Notes: generated from the letters alone by a model not told the origin. A stretch of DNA of 64,000 nucleotides from Bog-473 sp963738135 (GCA_963738135.1 CAVTVK010000005.1:434001-498000), one strand, 5' to 3'; shown: positions 32,594-41,474, numbered from the stretch's first letter. Numbers and translations are program-made.

Positions 32594-33574
32594 TCAGCCA
32601 GTGAGGTCCAGCAGTACACGGTCGGAGGAACCGGCATCGACTCGCTCATGGGCCTCGGCGACCCTGTCCAACGGCAACAGAGGACCGATTCCGATCGACA
32701 GCGCACCATCGCTTGCCGCAGCCGTTAGATCGGCCGCCGCCTGCCGCTTCGCCTCGACGGGAAAGTCGTCGCTGCCCAGCAGCCGGATCGTCATGTTGTC
32801 GAAGAGCATCGGCCAGAACGAGAAGTCGGGCCGCTCCTGACGGGTCGCATAAGCAGCAATGACCGTCTGGTTCTTGGCTACGGCAGCGTCGAGATCGACG
32901 TTGTCAGAGAAGGCGACCTCGATGATTCGGTCCATACCGTCTGGTTCATGCTCTCGGATGGCGGCAGCCGGGTTTGGCTGGTCCAAGGTAACGGTATGTG
33001 CCACAGCGGAAGGGGGAACCCGGTCCAGGTCGGCGGTGTGACGTACGGTTCCGATCACCGTCGCACCACCCCACGTTGCCAGCTGGGCAGCCGACGACCC
33101 GACACCGCCGAGAACGCCCTGCACCAGGACGGTCTTCCCAGTCACGGGTCCGTCACCGAACACGGCCCGATGGGCAGTGATCCCCGGGATACCGAGGCTT
33201 GCGCCGACCTCGCCGCTCACTACCGCTGGTAGATCAACGGCCTGCCAGGCTGGACCAACCGTGAGTTCTGCAGCGGTCCCGAAAGGCCGGTAGGACTGGG
33301 CACCGAAGACCCAGACTCGCTGGCCGACCCGAACTTCATCGACACCTCCACCAACTGACTCCACCACTCCGGCACCGTCACTATGGGGGATGATCCGTGG
33401 AAATGGCATGGTGGACCCGAGCCAGCCCCGACGCTTCTTGGTATCGCCGGGATTCACTCCGGAGTAGGTGATCCGGATACGGACTTCGCCGGCTCCTGGC
33501 TCAGGCGCGGGCAGCTCGCCGACTTGTACTACGTCAGTGGCAGATCCCTGTCGCTCATACCAAGCTGCACGCAC
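32594..33574 (-). CDS. Quinone oxidoreductase-like medium-chain dehydrogenase (zeta-crystallin type)
   Basis: 326 residues from a GTG at 33574 with AGGACGG upstream. It begins VRAAWYERQGSATDVVQVGE and has the MDR pattern: GVNPGDTKKRRGWLGSTMPF, VGQRVWVFGAQSYRPFGTAA, and the NADP loop VLVQGVLGGVGSSAAQLATW. No catalytic or structural zinc ligands are visible, in keeping with the quinone reductase subgroup. The frame remains open upstream through the GC-rich repeat R3, but that part is not coding. Confidence 0.9.
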   Translation of the reverse strand: MRAAWYERQGSATDVVQVGELPAPEPGAGEVRIRITYSGVNPGDTKKRRGWLGSTMPFPRIIPHSDGAGVVESVGGGVDEVRVGQRVWVFGAQSYRPFGTAAELTVGPAWQAVDLPAVVSGEVGASLGIPGITAHRAVFGDGPVTGKTVLVQGVLGGVGSSAAQLATWGGATVIGTVRHTADLDRVPPSAVAHTVTLDQPNPAAAIREHEPDGMDRIIEVAFSDNVDLDAAVAKNQTVIAAYATRQERPDFSFWPMLFDNMTIRLLGSDDFPVEAKRQAAADLTAAASDGALSIGIGPLLPLDRVAEAHERVDAGSSDRVLLDLTG

Positions 33575-33684
33575 GGGGTCCGTCCTACCATCCCAAGTTG
33601 CATTGCTCCACTCTGGCCCGGGTGCCCCTGAAGTGCTGTGGCCGTTAGGGGCTAGGGCTTCGTTCGTTCTTGGACGGTCAGAAA

Positions 33685-33855
33685 GCCCCCGCCCCGCGCC
33701 GCGTGCCCCCCCTGCGTTTCCCGGTGGGCGCCGGCCGCCCCGGTCTCGCGCCGCCCGGGCCCCCGCCCGTCCCCGTTCCGGCGAGCGCGGCGCTTCTGGG
33801 CCGTTTCGCCCTCTGGGCCCCTCTCTCCCCACCATCTCGGGCGAGAAGGAAAGGG
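33685..33855 (-). repeat. GC-rich dispersed repeat, copy R3 (reverse orientation)
   Basis: On the minus strand it carries GGAGAGAGGGGCCCAGAGGG, CGAAACGGCCCAGAAGCGCC, CACCGGGAAACGC and GGCGCGGGGCGGGGGC in the same order as R1. It fills most of the gap between the quinone reductase and cyclase genes. The CACCATCTCGG core is turned around relative to its flanks when compared with R1. Confidence 0.72.
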
Positions 33856-34188
33856 GACCCCACGCGAACGGGAGGAAACCCCCGCGGGCAGGACGGCACG
33901 GCGGCCGGGCCCACCGGTCCTGGGCGGGGGTCAGGGCCGGCGGGCGGGGGTTGGCGGGGCGGGGGTTGGCTGGCTCGAAACATCGACGGTGCAAGTGCCT
34001 CCTACCGGCACTTCCGGACTAGGTGACAGTCAAGTCCAGCGGGTCGGCTCGTTGCAGATATTCGCCGCTTTCTGTCTCGCAGATGAAGGCCCTCAATACC
34101 GTTTTGACGGACTGGTGTGTGGTCTGGCGGGTGGGCGGTGCGCGGACACACGGGCTTCCTGCGACAGACGTGAGAAGGTGAGACAGAT
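33856..34188. other. Non-coding, GC-rich then ordinary sequence before the cyclase gene
   Basis: About 110 bases of G-rich sequence (repeated GCGGGGGTTGGC) adjoin R3. After that no reading frame has coding character. The last 20 bases hold the GAAGGTGAG ribosome site of the cyclase gene. Confidence 0.4.
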
Positions 34189-35514
34189 ATGGACCCACCC
34201 GAGACTCGATACGTCGCCGTGGGCGACGCCGACGTTGCCTACCAGGTCGTCGGTGACGGTCCACTCGACCTCCTCTATTGCTTCGGCCTCGGAAGCCACA
34301 TCGAAGTCGCTTGGGAAGTGCCGAGGAACATCGAGTTCCTTACCCGCTTAGCGACATTCAGTCGGCTCATATTCTTCGATCGCCGCGGCACGGGAGCCTC
34401 AGACGGCGTCTCTTTCAAGGCCATGCCAACCTGGGAGGAGTGGACCGAGGACATCGCGGCTGTGCTCGACGCCGCGAGCTCGAATCGGACAGCCATTCTC
34501 GCGACCCTCGAGGCCGGGCCGATCGCGATCCTCTATGCGGCGATGCACCCAGAAACGGTGAGCGCGCTGATCCTCCTCAACACCTCGGCTCGATACTTGG
34601 AGGCCGATGACTACTCGATCGGCGTGCCGTCGGAAGCGGTCGATGCACTGGTGGAGCTGATCGCGTCGGTTTGGGGAACCCGGGACCTTGCTCGGCTCAT
34701 CGCCCCTAGCCTGGCAGATGACCCGGAGCACATGCGTCTCGTTGCCAAGCTAGAACGCTCCTCGGCCACACCTCGCGGTGCGGCGGCACAGTACGACTAC
34801 ATGCTGCGGCGTTTCGATGTGCGCCATGCATTGCCGCTGATCCAGGCCCCAACCCTGGTACTTCATGCGAGTCACAACGGCTTCGTACCAGTCACACATG
34901 GTCGTTACATTGCCGGTCACATCAACGGGGCGACCTTGATCGAGCTTCCGGGTGGGGACTCGGGAACGATCCCGACAGTAGCGACCGAGGTCGCCGAGTT
35001 CCTTACGGGCGACCGCCCTGTCGTAGAGATCGAGCGCATTCTGACCACAGTGCTCTTCACCGACATCGTCGGATCCACCGCACTGGCGGCATCGGTCGGC
35101 GACCAGCGGTGGCACTCGATCCTCGACGCCCACGACCAGACGGTGCGCGATCAACTCAAGCTCTTTCGCGGGAGAGAGATCAACACCACTGGCGACGGCT
35201 TTGTGGCTTCTTTTGACGGCCCGGCTCGGGCCATTCGCTGCGCTCAGGCGATCTCCGCAGCCACCGAGAAGCTCGGAGTTCGACTGCGGGTGGGACTGCA
35301 TACCGGCGAGTGCGAGGTTCGCGGCGATGATCTTGGCGGACTGGCGGTCCATATCGCCGCCCGGGTAGCAGCCTTGGCCGGATCGGGAGATGTCCTGGTC
35401 TCTGGGACTGTGAAGGATCTGGTAGTCGGCTCGGGGATCGAGTTCATAGAGCGTGGCGAGCACGAACTCAAAGGAGTGCCTGGGTCCTGGAAGTTGTTCG
35501 CCATTCAGGTTTGA
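34189..35514 (+). CDS. Alpha/beta-hydrolase fused to a class III adenylate/guanylate cyclase domain
   Basis: 441 residues. Residues 1-275 are an alpha/beta-hydrolase-like domain (RYVAVGDADVAYQVVGDGPL, LIFFDRRGTGASDG, AILATLEAGPIAILYAAMHP). The nucleophile elbow here reads ATLEAG, without the usual GxSxG serine, so it may be a sensor rather than an enzyme. Residues about 285-441 are a cyclase domain: TTVLFTDIVGSTALAASVGD (first metal Asp), NTTGDGFVASFDG (second metal Asp), and AVHIAARVAALAG with His where Asn is usual. The fusion is common in actinobacteria. ATG 34189 has GAAGGTGAG upstream. Confidence 0.9.
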   Translation: MDPPETRYVAVGDADVAYQVVGDGPLDLLYCFGLGSHIEVAWEVPRNIEFLTRLATFSRLIFFDRRGTGASDGVSFKAMPTWEEWTEDIAAVLDAASSNRTAILATLEAGPIAILYAAMHPETVSALILLNTSARYLEADDYSIGVPSEAVDALVELIASVWGTRDLARLIAPSLADDPEHMRLVAKLERSSATPRGAAAQYDYMLRRFDVRHALPLIQAPTLVLHASHNGFVPVTHGRYIAGHINGATLIELPGGDSGTIPTVATEVAEFLTGDRPVVEIERILTTVLFTDIVGSTALAASVGDQRWHSILDAHDQTVRDQLKLFRGREINTTGDGFVASFDGPARAIRCAQAISAATEKLGVRLRVGLHTGECEVRGDDLGGLAVHIAARVAALAGSGDVLVSGTVKDLVVGSGIEFIERGEHELKGVPGSWKLFAIQV

Positions 35515-35702
35515 CGAGGGGTGATGGGTCCATTTCCAGGCGGGACGGGTGCACCACGTCGCCTGGATGCTGGGACAGTTCGGCGAGTCGACACCGACGA
35601 AGGGTCATCGCCGAACTAGGCCTGTGCGAATCCCGCTGTTATCGGCCATACCTTGAGTGGTCGCAATTGCGAAGAAACCTGCAGTCGGCAACGATCTGAG
35701 TC

Positions 35703-36131
35703 GTGGACCACGACGCACCGGCGGGCAGCAGGAAGCCCCTACCGCTCATCCTCGCTCGAGAGCTGGCGTCAAATCTTGCGACGCCGATGTTCCTTATCGA
35801 CGCTCGCGGAGTGCTCGTGTTCTACAACGATGCCGCGGCGCAGTTGATCGGCAGAGCATTCGGCGAGATGGGCGAGATTCCGGCCGAGGAGTTCGGCGCT
35901 GTCATACAACTAAGGACACCGGACGACAAACCACTTCGTCGGCGGGACACGCCTGCCGGAATCGCCTTCTTCGAACGTCGCCCCGCCCACCGGACCCTCG
36001 CCGCAACCGGCTACGACGGCGTGCAGCGCCTTGTGCACGCGACGGCCTATCCATTGTTCGGTTCGGCTGCCGAGATGCACGGTGTCGTCTCGGTGTTCTG
36101 GGAAGTGGCCGACGAGGAAGGCGACGACTGA
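35703..36131 (+). CDS. PAS-domain sensor protein, 142 residues
   Basis: A stand-alone PAS domain (residues about 25-135): TPMFLIDARGVLVFYNDAAA, QLIGRAFGEMGEIPAEEFG, and the late MHGVVSVFWEVADEE. It has no output domain, so it probably senses a ligand or passes a signal to a partner protein. The start is a GTG. Its TGA overlaps the ATG of the metallo-hydrolase gene (TGATG), so the two are coupled. Confidence 0.83.
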   Translation: MDHDAPAGSRKPLPLILARELASNLATPMFLIDARGVLVFYNDAAAQLIGRAFGEMGEIPAEEFGAVIQLRTPDDKPLRRRDTPAGIAFFERRPAHRTLAATGYDGVQRLVHATAYPLFGSAAEMHGVVSVFWEVADEEGDD

Positions 36132-37003
36132 TGCGGGCACGCGTATGGGGATGCCGCGGCTCGGTCGCCGCGCCCGGCCCGGAAACCATCAAGTACGGCG
36201 GCAACACGTCGTGCGTCGAGGTGCGACTTTCCAGCGGAGAGGTCATTGTGCTCGACGCGGGCACCGGGATACGGCCACTGGGCGTCCTATTGCAATCGGC
36301 CCCGTGCCCTGAGTTACACATCCTGCTCAGCCACCTCCATCTTGACCACTTGCAGGGCCTCGGGTTCTTCCGGCCATTGTTCGATCCCAACATCGGAATT
36401 CACATCTGGGGTCCGCCGTCTCCGGTTCAACCGCTTTCCGAGCGGATTGCGATGTATCTCTCTCCTCCGCTGTTCCCGGTCCACCTCAACGATGTTCCCG
36501 CCAACCTGACGTTCCACAACGCGCCCGAAGAAGCCTTTTCCATTGGCTCGGCCACGATACGGGCGGGCAAGGTGCAGCACCAAGGTCCGACCGTCGGCTA
36601 CCGGATCGAGGAGCACGGACACGCGTTGGTTTACCTCCCGGATCATGAGCCCTCGCTCGGCACCGAGCTGCGGTCGGTCGCCCCTGAGTGGATGAGTGGT
36701 TACGACATCGCGCACGACGCCGATGTCTTATTCCACGACGCTCAATATCGCGACCATGAGTACGGTGCACATGTGGGCTGGGGACATTCGGGGCTCGCCG
36801 ACGCAATGGAGTTCGCCGACAAGGCAGGCGCTCGGAACCTAGTGCTGTTCCACCACGACCCCTACCACACCGACAACGAGCTCGAAGAGCTCATCACCGA
36901 GGCTCGTAAACGCTGGCCAGGGGAGGAAGACCGGGTTTGCTTGGCGAATGAGGGTATGACGATCACCTTCGACGCGGAAGGTGTTCGGTTGGTCGCCCGG
37001 TGA
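36131..37003 (+). CDS. MBL-fold metallo-hydrolase
   Basis: 290 residues with the metallo-beta-lactamase metal motif HLHLDHLQGLGFFRP, an N-terminal RGSVAAPGPETIKYGGNTSC characteristic of the PhnP/YycJ-like branch, and later metal ligands in YLPDHEP, FHDAQY and LVLFHHDP. It is a two-metal hydrolase, probably acting on phosphodiesters or cyclic nucleotides. The position next to PAS and cyclase genes makes a cyclic-nucleotide phosphodiesterase role attractive, but that is inference. It is translationally coupled to the PAS gene. Confidence 0.87.
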   Translation: MRARVWGCRGSVAAPGPETIKYGGNTSCVEVRLSSGEVIVLDAGTGIRPLGVLLQSAPCPELHILLSHLHLDHLQGLGFFRPLFDPNIGIHIWGPPSPVQPLSERIAMYLSPPLFPVHLNDVPANLTFHNAPEEAFSIGSATIRAGKVQHQGPTVGYRIEEHGHALVYLPDHEPSLGTELRSVAPEWMSGYDIAHDADVLFHDAQYRDHEYGAHVGWGHSGLADAMEFADKAGARNLVLFHHDPYHTDNELEELITEARKRWPGEEDRVCLANEGMTITFDAEGVRLVAR

Positions 37004-37070
37004 GTACCCAGCGAGCGAAGGCCGATCCCTAAACAGCTCCGCGTCTGTTCGCCCGCGCTAGCTTTGGCGC

Positions 37071-37838
37071 GTGACTCTGAAGGAACGAGTTGCAGCGAAA
37101 TCAAAATACGGCCGATTCATCTTTGACGGGAAGGCCAACATCGGGCGCTGCCTCACCTGCAATCATCGGACCCTCTTTGTCCAAACCGGTCCCTGGTTGG
37201 CCAATGACTACCTCTGCATACGCTGCGAATCGATGCCGAGGTGGAGAGGCATCATCCATGTGCTCAACCGCCAGTTTCCGAACTGGCGCGATCTGGAGAT
37301 GCACGAATGCGGAGCGGGAGGTCTGTCAACCACCACACTCATGCGAGAGTCCACTGGGGGCTACTCCGGGTCCAGGTATCTCGTTCCCGACGTGCCCCGC
37401 GGCGAGATGGTTGGGAAGTCCGTCTCGTGCCAGGACATTCAGGACCTTACGTTCGCCGACGAGTCATTCGATTTGTTCATCACCCAAGATGTGCTTGAAC
37501 ACGTCATGCGACCCGACCGGGCGATGGCGGAGATAGCCCGGGTGCTGCGGCCTGGGGGTGCGCATGTGTTCACGGTGCCGCTTTACCACGGTCGTCAAAC
37601 GATTGTTCGTGCCGTTCCGTCGGATTACGGAATCGAGTATCTGCTGCCCGCCGACTATCACGGTGGCCCGGAGGATCCCGATCGCTCGCTCGTCATCCGT
37701 GAGTGGGGCGACGATTTCGTCGATTTTGTATCCGAGCATGGTGGCCTGTCGACGGACATCATTGACCTGAAAGACCGCAAACTCGGCCTCGACGGCACCG
37801 CCGGATATCCACTGCAAGTCTTGGTCTCTCGAAAGTGA
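37071..37838 (+). CDS. SAM-dependent methyltransferase with an N-terminal zinc-ribbon-like motif
   Basis: 255 residues. The N-terminus holds two CxxC pairs (GRCLTCNHRT and YLCIRCES), probably a zinc site. The rest is a class I methyltransferase fold: LEMHECGAGG (SAM loop, somewhat altered), DIQDLTFADESFDLFITQDV (acidic loop and motif II) and LEHVMRPDRAMAEIARVLRP. The target is unknown; relatives are often in surface-glycan loci. The start is a GTG at 37071. Confidence 0.83.
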   Translation: MTLKERVAAKSKYGRFIFDGKANIGRCLTCNHRTLFVQTGPWLANDYLCIRCESMPRWRGIIHVLNRQFPNWRDLEMHECGAGGLSTTTLMRESTGGYSGSRYLVPDVPRGEMVGKSVSCQDIQDLTFADESFDLFITQDVLEHVMRPDRAMAEIARVLRPGGAHVFTVPLYHGRQTIVRAVPSDYGIEYLLPADYHGGPEDPDRSLVIREWGDDFVDFVSEHGGLSTDIIDLKDRKLGLDGTAGYPLQVLVSRK

Positions 37839-38103
37839 CCTATCCCTCAAACGCCGGGACGAGGGGATCGCTCCGGCAATATCGAGCCGCGTCCTCCCGT
37901 TTCGATCCAATAGGTCTCAGGCGGGGTGGTGCGGGGCCGCATTTGGGTCATGGAGAGGAGCATTGGGCGCCGCCCTCCTTGGCATATTCGGACCTGGCAG
38001 TCCCGGGGATCGAGGGACGCGTTGTGCAGAAGTCGAGGCAGGTAGGTAGCCTGCCATCGGTAGCGTTCGTGCAGCGCGCTCGATGTCTGGAGGACCCGAT
38101 CAG
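37839..38103. other. Intergenic stretch upstream of the amidohydrolase
   Basis: No coding signal. It holds ATCCCTC..GAGGGGAT as a weak inverted repeat after the methyltransferase and GGAGG at 38090-38094, which is the ribosome site of the next gene. Confidence 0.35.
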
Positions 38104-39282
38104 ATGACCATTGCCGCCGAAGTTCCTGAAGGATTGAGTGTTCTGGACGCCGATTCACACTTCACCGACGTCGAGGACCTGTGGACGAAGCGGGCCCCCG
38201 CGGCCTACAAGGATCAGATCTTGCACGTCGAAGACGTCGACGGGGAGCGCCAGTGGGTCGTCGAGGGGACGCCGGTCGGCAAGGCGGGCGGCGGGAGCAC
38301 CATCGACCGGGACGGCGTGAAGCACCCGTTCTTGGAATCGATGATCGAGTGGGACTTCGAACGCGCCCATGTTGCGGCGTGGGACGTCGACGCTCGCCTC
38401 GAGGTGCTCGACGATATGGGCATCGAGCACCAGGTGCTCTATCCAAACGCGCTTGGTCTGGGGGGTCAGACCCTCGGGGAGGTGAAGGATCTCACACTGC
38501 GACGACTCTGTTTGGAGATCTTCAACGACTCTCGGGCGGAGATTCAGGAACGCACCAACAATCGTTTGTTGCCCATGCCCATCCTGCCGGCTTGGGACAT
38601 CGACGAATGCGTCCGGGAGGCCCAACGGATCGGAGGCCTCGGGCTCCGAGGGATCAACATGACGTCGGACCCCCAGGACCTCGGCACCCCGGACCTGGCC
38701 AACCGGGCCTGGGACCCCCTCTGGGAGGTATGTGCCGATCTCGAGCTCCCAGTCCACTTCCACATCGGAGCGAGCCTCACGGCGATGAACTTCTACGGCC
38801 AGTACTTCTGGGAGTCCCAGGACGAATTCGTCAAGCCCGCCATCGGCGGTTCCATGCTGTTCATCGGGAGCGCCCGTGTGGTGATCAACACCATTTTCTC
38901 AGGGCTCTTCGACCGTTTTCCGAAGCTGAAGATGGTCTGCGTGGAGAGCGGGATCGGCTGGGTGCCGTTCATCCTCGAGACAATGGATTGGGAACTGCCC
39001 GAGAACGCGCCGGTGCAAGCAGCTGCGCTCGCGCGCTCCCCGTCGGAGTACTTCAAATCGAACTGGTTCGCCACCATGTGGTTCGAGAATGGACGCGGGG
39101 ACCTCCAGGGGCTGGTCGACAAGGTCGGCGAAGACAACATCCTCTTCGAGACCGACTTTCCTCATCCCACCGCGCTCTGGCCCAAGCCGCTCCAACACGT
39201 GCACGAGGCGATGTCGACGCTCCGACCGGAGTCACGCCGCAAGATCCTCGGTGAGAACGGGACGAAGCTCTACCGCGTCTGA
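38104..39282 (+). CDS. Amidohydrolase family protein (amidohydrolase 2 / decarboxylase-like)
   Basis: About 392 residues starting MTIAAEVPEGLSVLDADSHF. The DADSHF motif, a central ELPVHFHIGAS block, and ETDFPHPTALWPKPLQ near the C-terminus are the metal-binding and catalytic features of the PF04909 family, which hydrolyses or decarboxylates cyclic acids. ATG 38104 is chosen because GGAGG lies ten bases before it; ATG 38083 lies upstream of that site. It is a single-gene unit in the accessory stretch. Confidence 0.88.
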   Translation: MTIAAEVPEGLSVLDADSHFTDVEDLWTKRAPAAYKDQILHVEDVDGERQWVVEGTPVGKAGGGSTIDRDGVKHPFLESMIEWDFERAHVAAWDVDARLEVLDDMGIEHQVLYPNALGLGGQTLGEVKDLTLRRLCLEIFNDSRAEIQERTNNRLLPMPILPAWDIDECVREAQRIGGLGLRGINMTSDPQDLGTPDLANRAWDPLWEVCADLELPVHFHIGASLTAMNFYGQYFWESQDEFVKPAIGGSMLFIGSARVVINTIFSGLFDRFPKLKMVCVESGIGWVPFILETMDWELPENAPVQAAALARSPSEYFKSNWFATMWFENGRGDLQGLVDKVGEDNILFETDFPHPTALWPKPLQHVHEAMSTLRPESRRKILGENGTKLYRV

Positions 39283-39363
39283 GAAAGAGTCGGAACCAAC
39301 GGGGGGAACGCGACCCTGATCGCCGGGATGGTGCCGAACTCTCGCTCCGTCGAGCGGTTGGAG

Positions 39364-39768
39364 CTACGCGATCCGCTCGATTGACCCCTCCTCGAGATCG
39401 AGCTCCCAGGCATATGGCATCCTCAGTCCTGACCAGAACGAAAACGGATCTTCAAGTCCGATCTCGTCGTGAAGCCAGACAGTGAGGAGGAGACCGTGGG
39501 TGACGAGGACAAGGTGCGCGGTGGAGGCGCACTCCAACCTCAGCTGCGCGATCCGAGCACTCACGTCTCCGCGGTGCTCCTAACCCTCGACGACGTCGCC
39601 CTTAGGTAATCGCCTACCGCAGTCAAGTGTTCGTCAACTGAGGCGTACCACGGCTGCATGACCTCGCTGAGCTGATCTCGCGTGCGGTAGCACCGAATCC
39701 GACCGAGCAGTGCGTCTCTCAGCGCGGGCCTGGGCGCTGTTGTCACCACAACTCCGGTGGACCTAGGC
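39364..39768 (-). pseudogene. Histidine phosphatase (phosphoglycerate-mutase-like) remnant
   Basis: Two pieces in different frames. The first (39768 to about 39590) gives PALRDALLGRIRCYRTRDQL and SEVMQPWYASVDEHLTAVGD. The second gives SARIAQLRLECASTAHLVLV, then THGLLLTVWLHDEIG, down to 39364. The late catalytic histidine block (VTHG) is present but the N-terminal RHG motif is missing, and a frameshift and an in-frame TAG separate the pieces. This looks like a truncated, dead gene. Confidence 0.65.
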
Positions 39769-40020
39769 CAGACGCTTGGCTCTGGCCAATCCGCTTGCGC
39801 TGTAGACGCCATCGGGGAAGACGGCGTCCCAAGCATCACGAATCCCACGGAAGTCCTCACTGGGTCCATAGGCCGAGCGTGCCGCCGCGACCACCTCGTC
39901 TCGACGGGCAGCGACAACAGCACCCGAGTCGTACTCCAACTGGGCGTCGATCTGGGCGATCGCCTCGGCGAAGCGGCTCTTGTGCCCGATCAGGCGGACT
40001 GCATTGGCGGGAGGCGTCAT
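39763..40020 (-). CDS. Small hypothetical protein, 85 residues
   Basis: Starts MTPPANAVRLIGHKSRFAEA at an ATG and ends GVYSASGLARAKRLA. It is helical and Ala-rich with good coding character. No known motif. Its stop lies at the point where the phosphatase remnant begins, so the neighbourhood was probably joined by a deletion. Confidence 0.6.
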   Translation of the reverse strand: MTPPANAVRLIGHKSRFAEAIAQIDAQLEYDSGAVVAARRDEVVAAARSAYGPSEDFRGIRDAWDAVFPDGVYSASGLARAKRLA

Positions 40021-40533
40021 GACCGATTCCTTTGTGTGTTATCTCGGGGTGGGATTTGGTATAAACCCCGGAGGTTCAGTGAACGACGAACCCGGCTCCG
40101 GAGAACCACAAGGTAGCGCCCGATCCAGACGACCACGGCTCCGCCCGTCGGCGCATGGTCGAAGGGCAAGACCGAGACCATGGAATCTTTGTTCGTCGGC
40201 CAGGCACGAGGCTCACAGAGAGCAGTGGTCACCACGTCGCTCATTCATGCGCCGTCCAGGATCGCCATCGCTTCATCGAACGATCTGAGAGGACAAGTGG
40301 ATCAGCATGACGATGAGGCCTGAGCCATTTGTCGCCGTCCCAGCGAAATCCAGTGAGCGGTCAGGCGCCTGGTGGGACGGCCGGAACGATTCGGGCGACT
40401 TTCAAGGTGCCCTGCCGCCTCTCCCACCAGCCCACTCGGCACCCCTTGCCGGTTGGGTCGAGCCATCCACCCTCATCACGGTGGCTGAATTCAGACCGGC
40501 GCGTGGCGACGGGCAGGCGTGTACGTTGATCGT
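40021..40533. other. About 500 bases without a recognisable gene
   Basis: Several short open frames exist on both strands but none has normal codon use, a ribosome site or a recognisable product. I see no repeat or hairpin of note. It may contain decayed sequence. Confidence 0.45.
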
Positions 40534-41346
40534 GTGCCGATGTTCATAGATCGCCACGACGCCCCCGGGGTGACGCCTGAGGAGATTGCCGACGCGCATC
40601 GGCTAGACGTGGCGGTCCAAGACAAGCACGGAGTGACCTATCACACCTACTGGTTTGAGCCCGCAAATGGGTCGGTATTTTGTCTTGCCGAAGGGCCGAG
40701 CAAGCAAGCGGTCGAGACGGTCCATCGAGAATCGCATGGACTGTTGGCCAGCACCATTTTGGAACTTGATCAGCTTGCGCCGTTGAACGACTTCTTCGGG
40801 TCCCTGCCGAACCATCCCGTGGGCACTGCATACAGCGAACCGGCTATGCGAGCGATCGTGTTCACTGACGTCTGCGGGTCTGTTGCCCAAACGCAACTCC
40901 TCGGCGATGACGGCCATATGCAACTGCTCACAGACCACAACGAGATTGTTCGTGACGAATTGACAAACTACAACGGTCGTGAGGTCAAACATACCGGCGA
41001 CGGGATCATGGCCGCCTTCACGTCCGTCGTTTCGGCCGTCAGCTTCGCGGTGGAGGTCCAACGTCGGCTTCACGAGCGCAATCAGGAGGCCGACGTCCCG
41101 TTCGAAGTGAGCATCGGCATCAGCGCGGGTGAGCCGGTGACTGACGACAACGACGACTTGTTCGGCGCCGCCGTTCAACTGGCCGCTCGGCTGTGCGCCG
41201 CCGCATCTTCGGGCGAGATTGCCGTGTCTGTGGCCGTCCGCGAGCTCTGCATCGGCAAACCGTTCCACTTTGAGGATCGCGGTGAGCTGATGCTCAAAGG
41301 GCTGCCGCAACCGATTCAAACCTATGGTGTCTTCTGGCGCGACTAA
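40534..41346 (+). CDS. DUF4242 domain fused to a class III nucleotide cyclase
   Basis: About 270 residues. Residues 1-80 (VPMFIDRHDAPGVTPEEIAD, then VQDKHGVTYHTYWFEPANGS) match DUF4242, the SCO4226-type small domain reported to bind nickel. Residues about 105-270 are a cyclase domain: AIVFTDVCGSVAQTQLLGDD and VKHTGDGIMAAFTSV supply both metal aspartates and the substrate-side Lys, and AVQLAARLCAAASSGEIAVS carries Gln where Asn is usual. The layout suggests a metal- or ligand-responsive cyclase. GTG 40534 is chosen because DUF4242 proteins begin MPxF; GTG 40519 and ATG 40540 are alternatives. Confidence 0.83.
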   Translation: MPMFIDRHDAPGVTPEEIADAHRLDVAVQDKHGVTYHTYWFEPANGSVFCLAEGPSKQAVETVHRESHGLLASTILELDQLAPLNDFFGSLPNHPVGTAYSEPAMRAIVFTDVCGSVAQTQLLGDDGHMQLLTDHNEIVRDELTNYNGREVKHTGDGIMAAFTSVVSAVSFAVEVQRRLHERNQEADVPFEVSIGISAGEPVTDDNDDLFGAAVQLAARLCAAASSGEIAVSVAVRELCIGKPFHFEDRGELMLKGLPQPIQTYGVFWRD

Positions 41347-41474
41347 TTGACTCTGCGCACGAAGTGTTGCAAGTCCTGTACGGCATCTGCGTGGCGAACT
41401 GCCGTACCGGCCGTCGATTGTGGGCACCGGTATCCGCCGTGGTCGGACTCGGGCGAGGGGCGCCCGTGAGCGTG

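Noticed and set aside
33575..33994. N-terminal extension of the quinone reductase through the GC-rich repeat
   Set aside because: Frames stay open in this very GC-rich repeat simply because stop codons are rare; all three copies behave the same.
39311..39328. Seventh copy of the short interspersed motif, reverse strand
   Set aside because: TCCCGGCGATCAGGGTCG matches only the left half well; too weak to count.
40017..40519. Short frames on both strands between the 85-residue gene and the DUF4242-cyclase
   Set aside because: No ribosome sites, unusual composition and no recognisable product.
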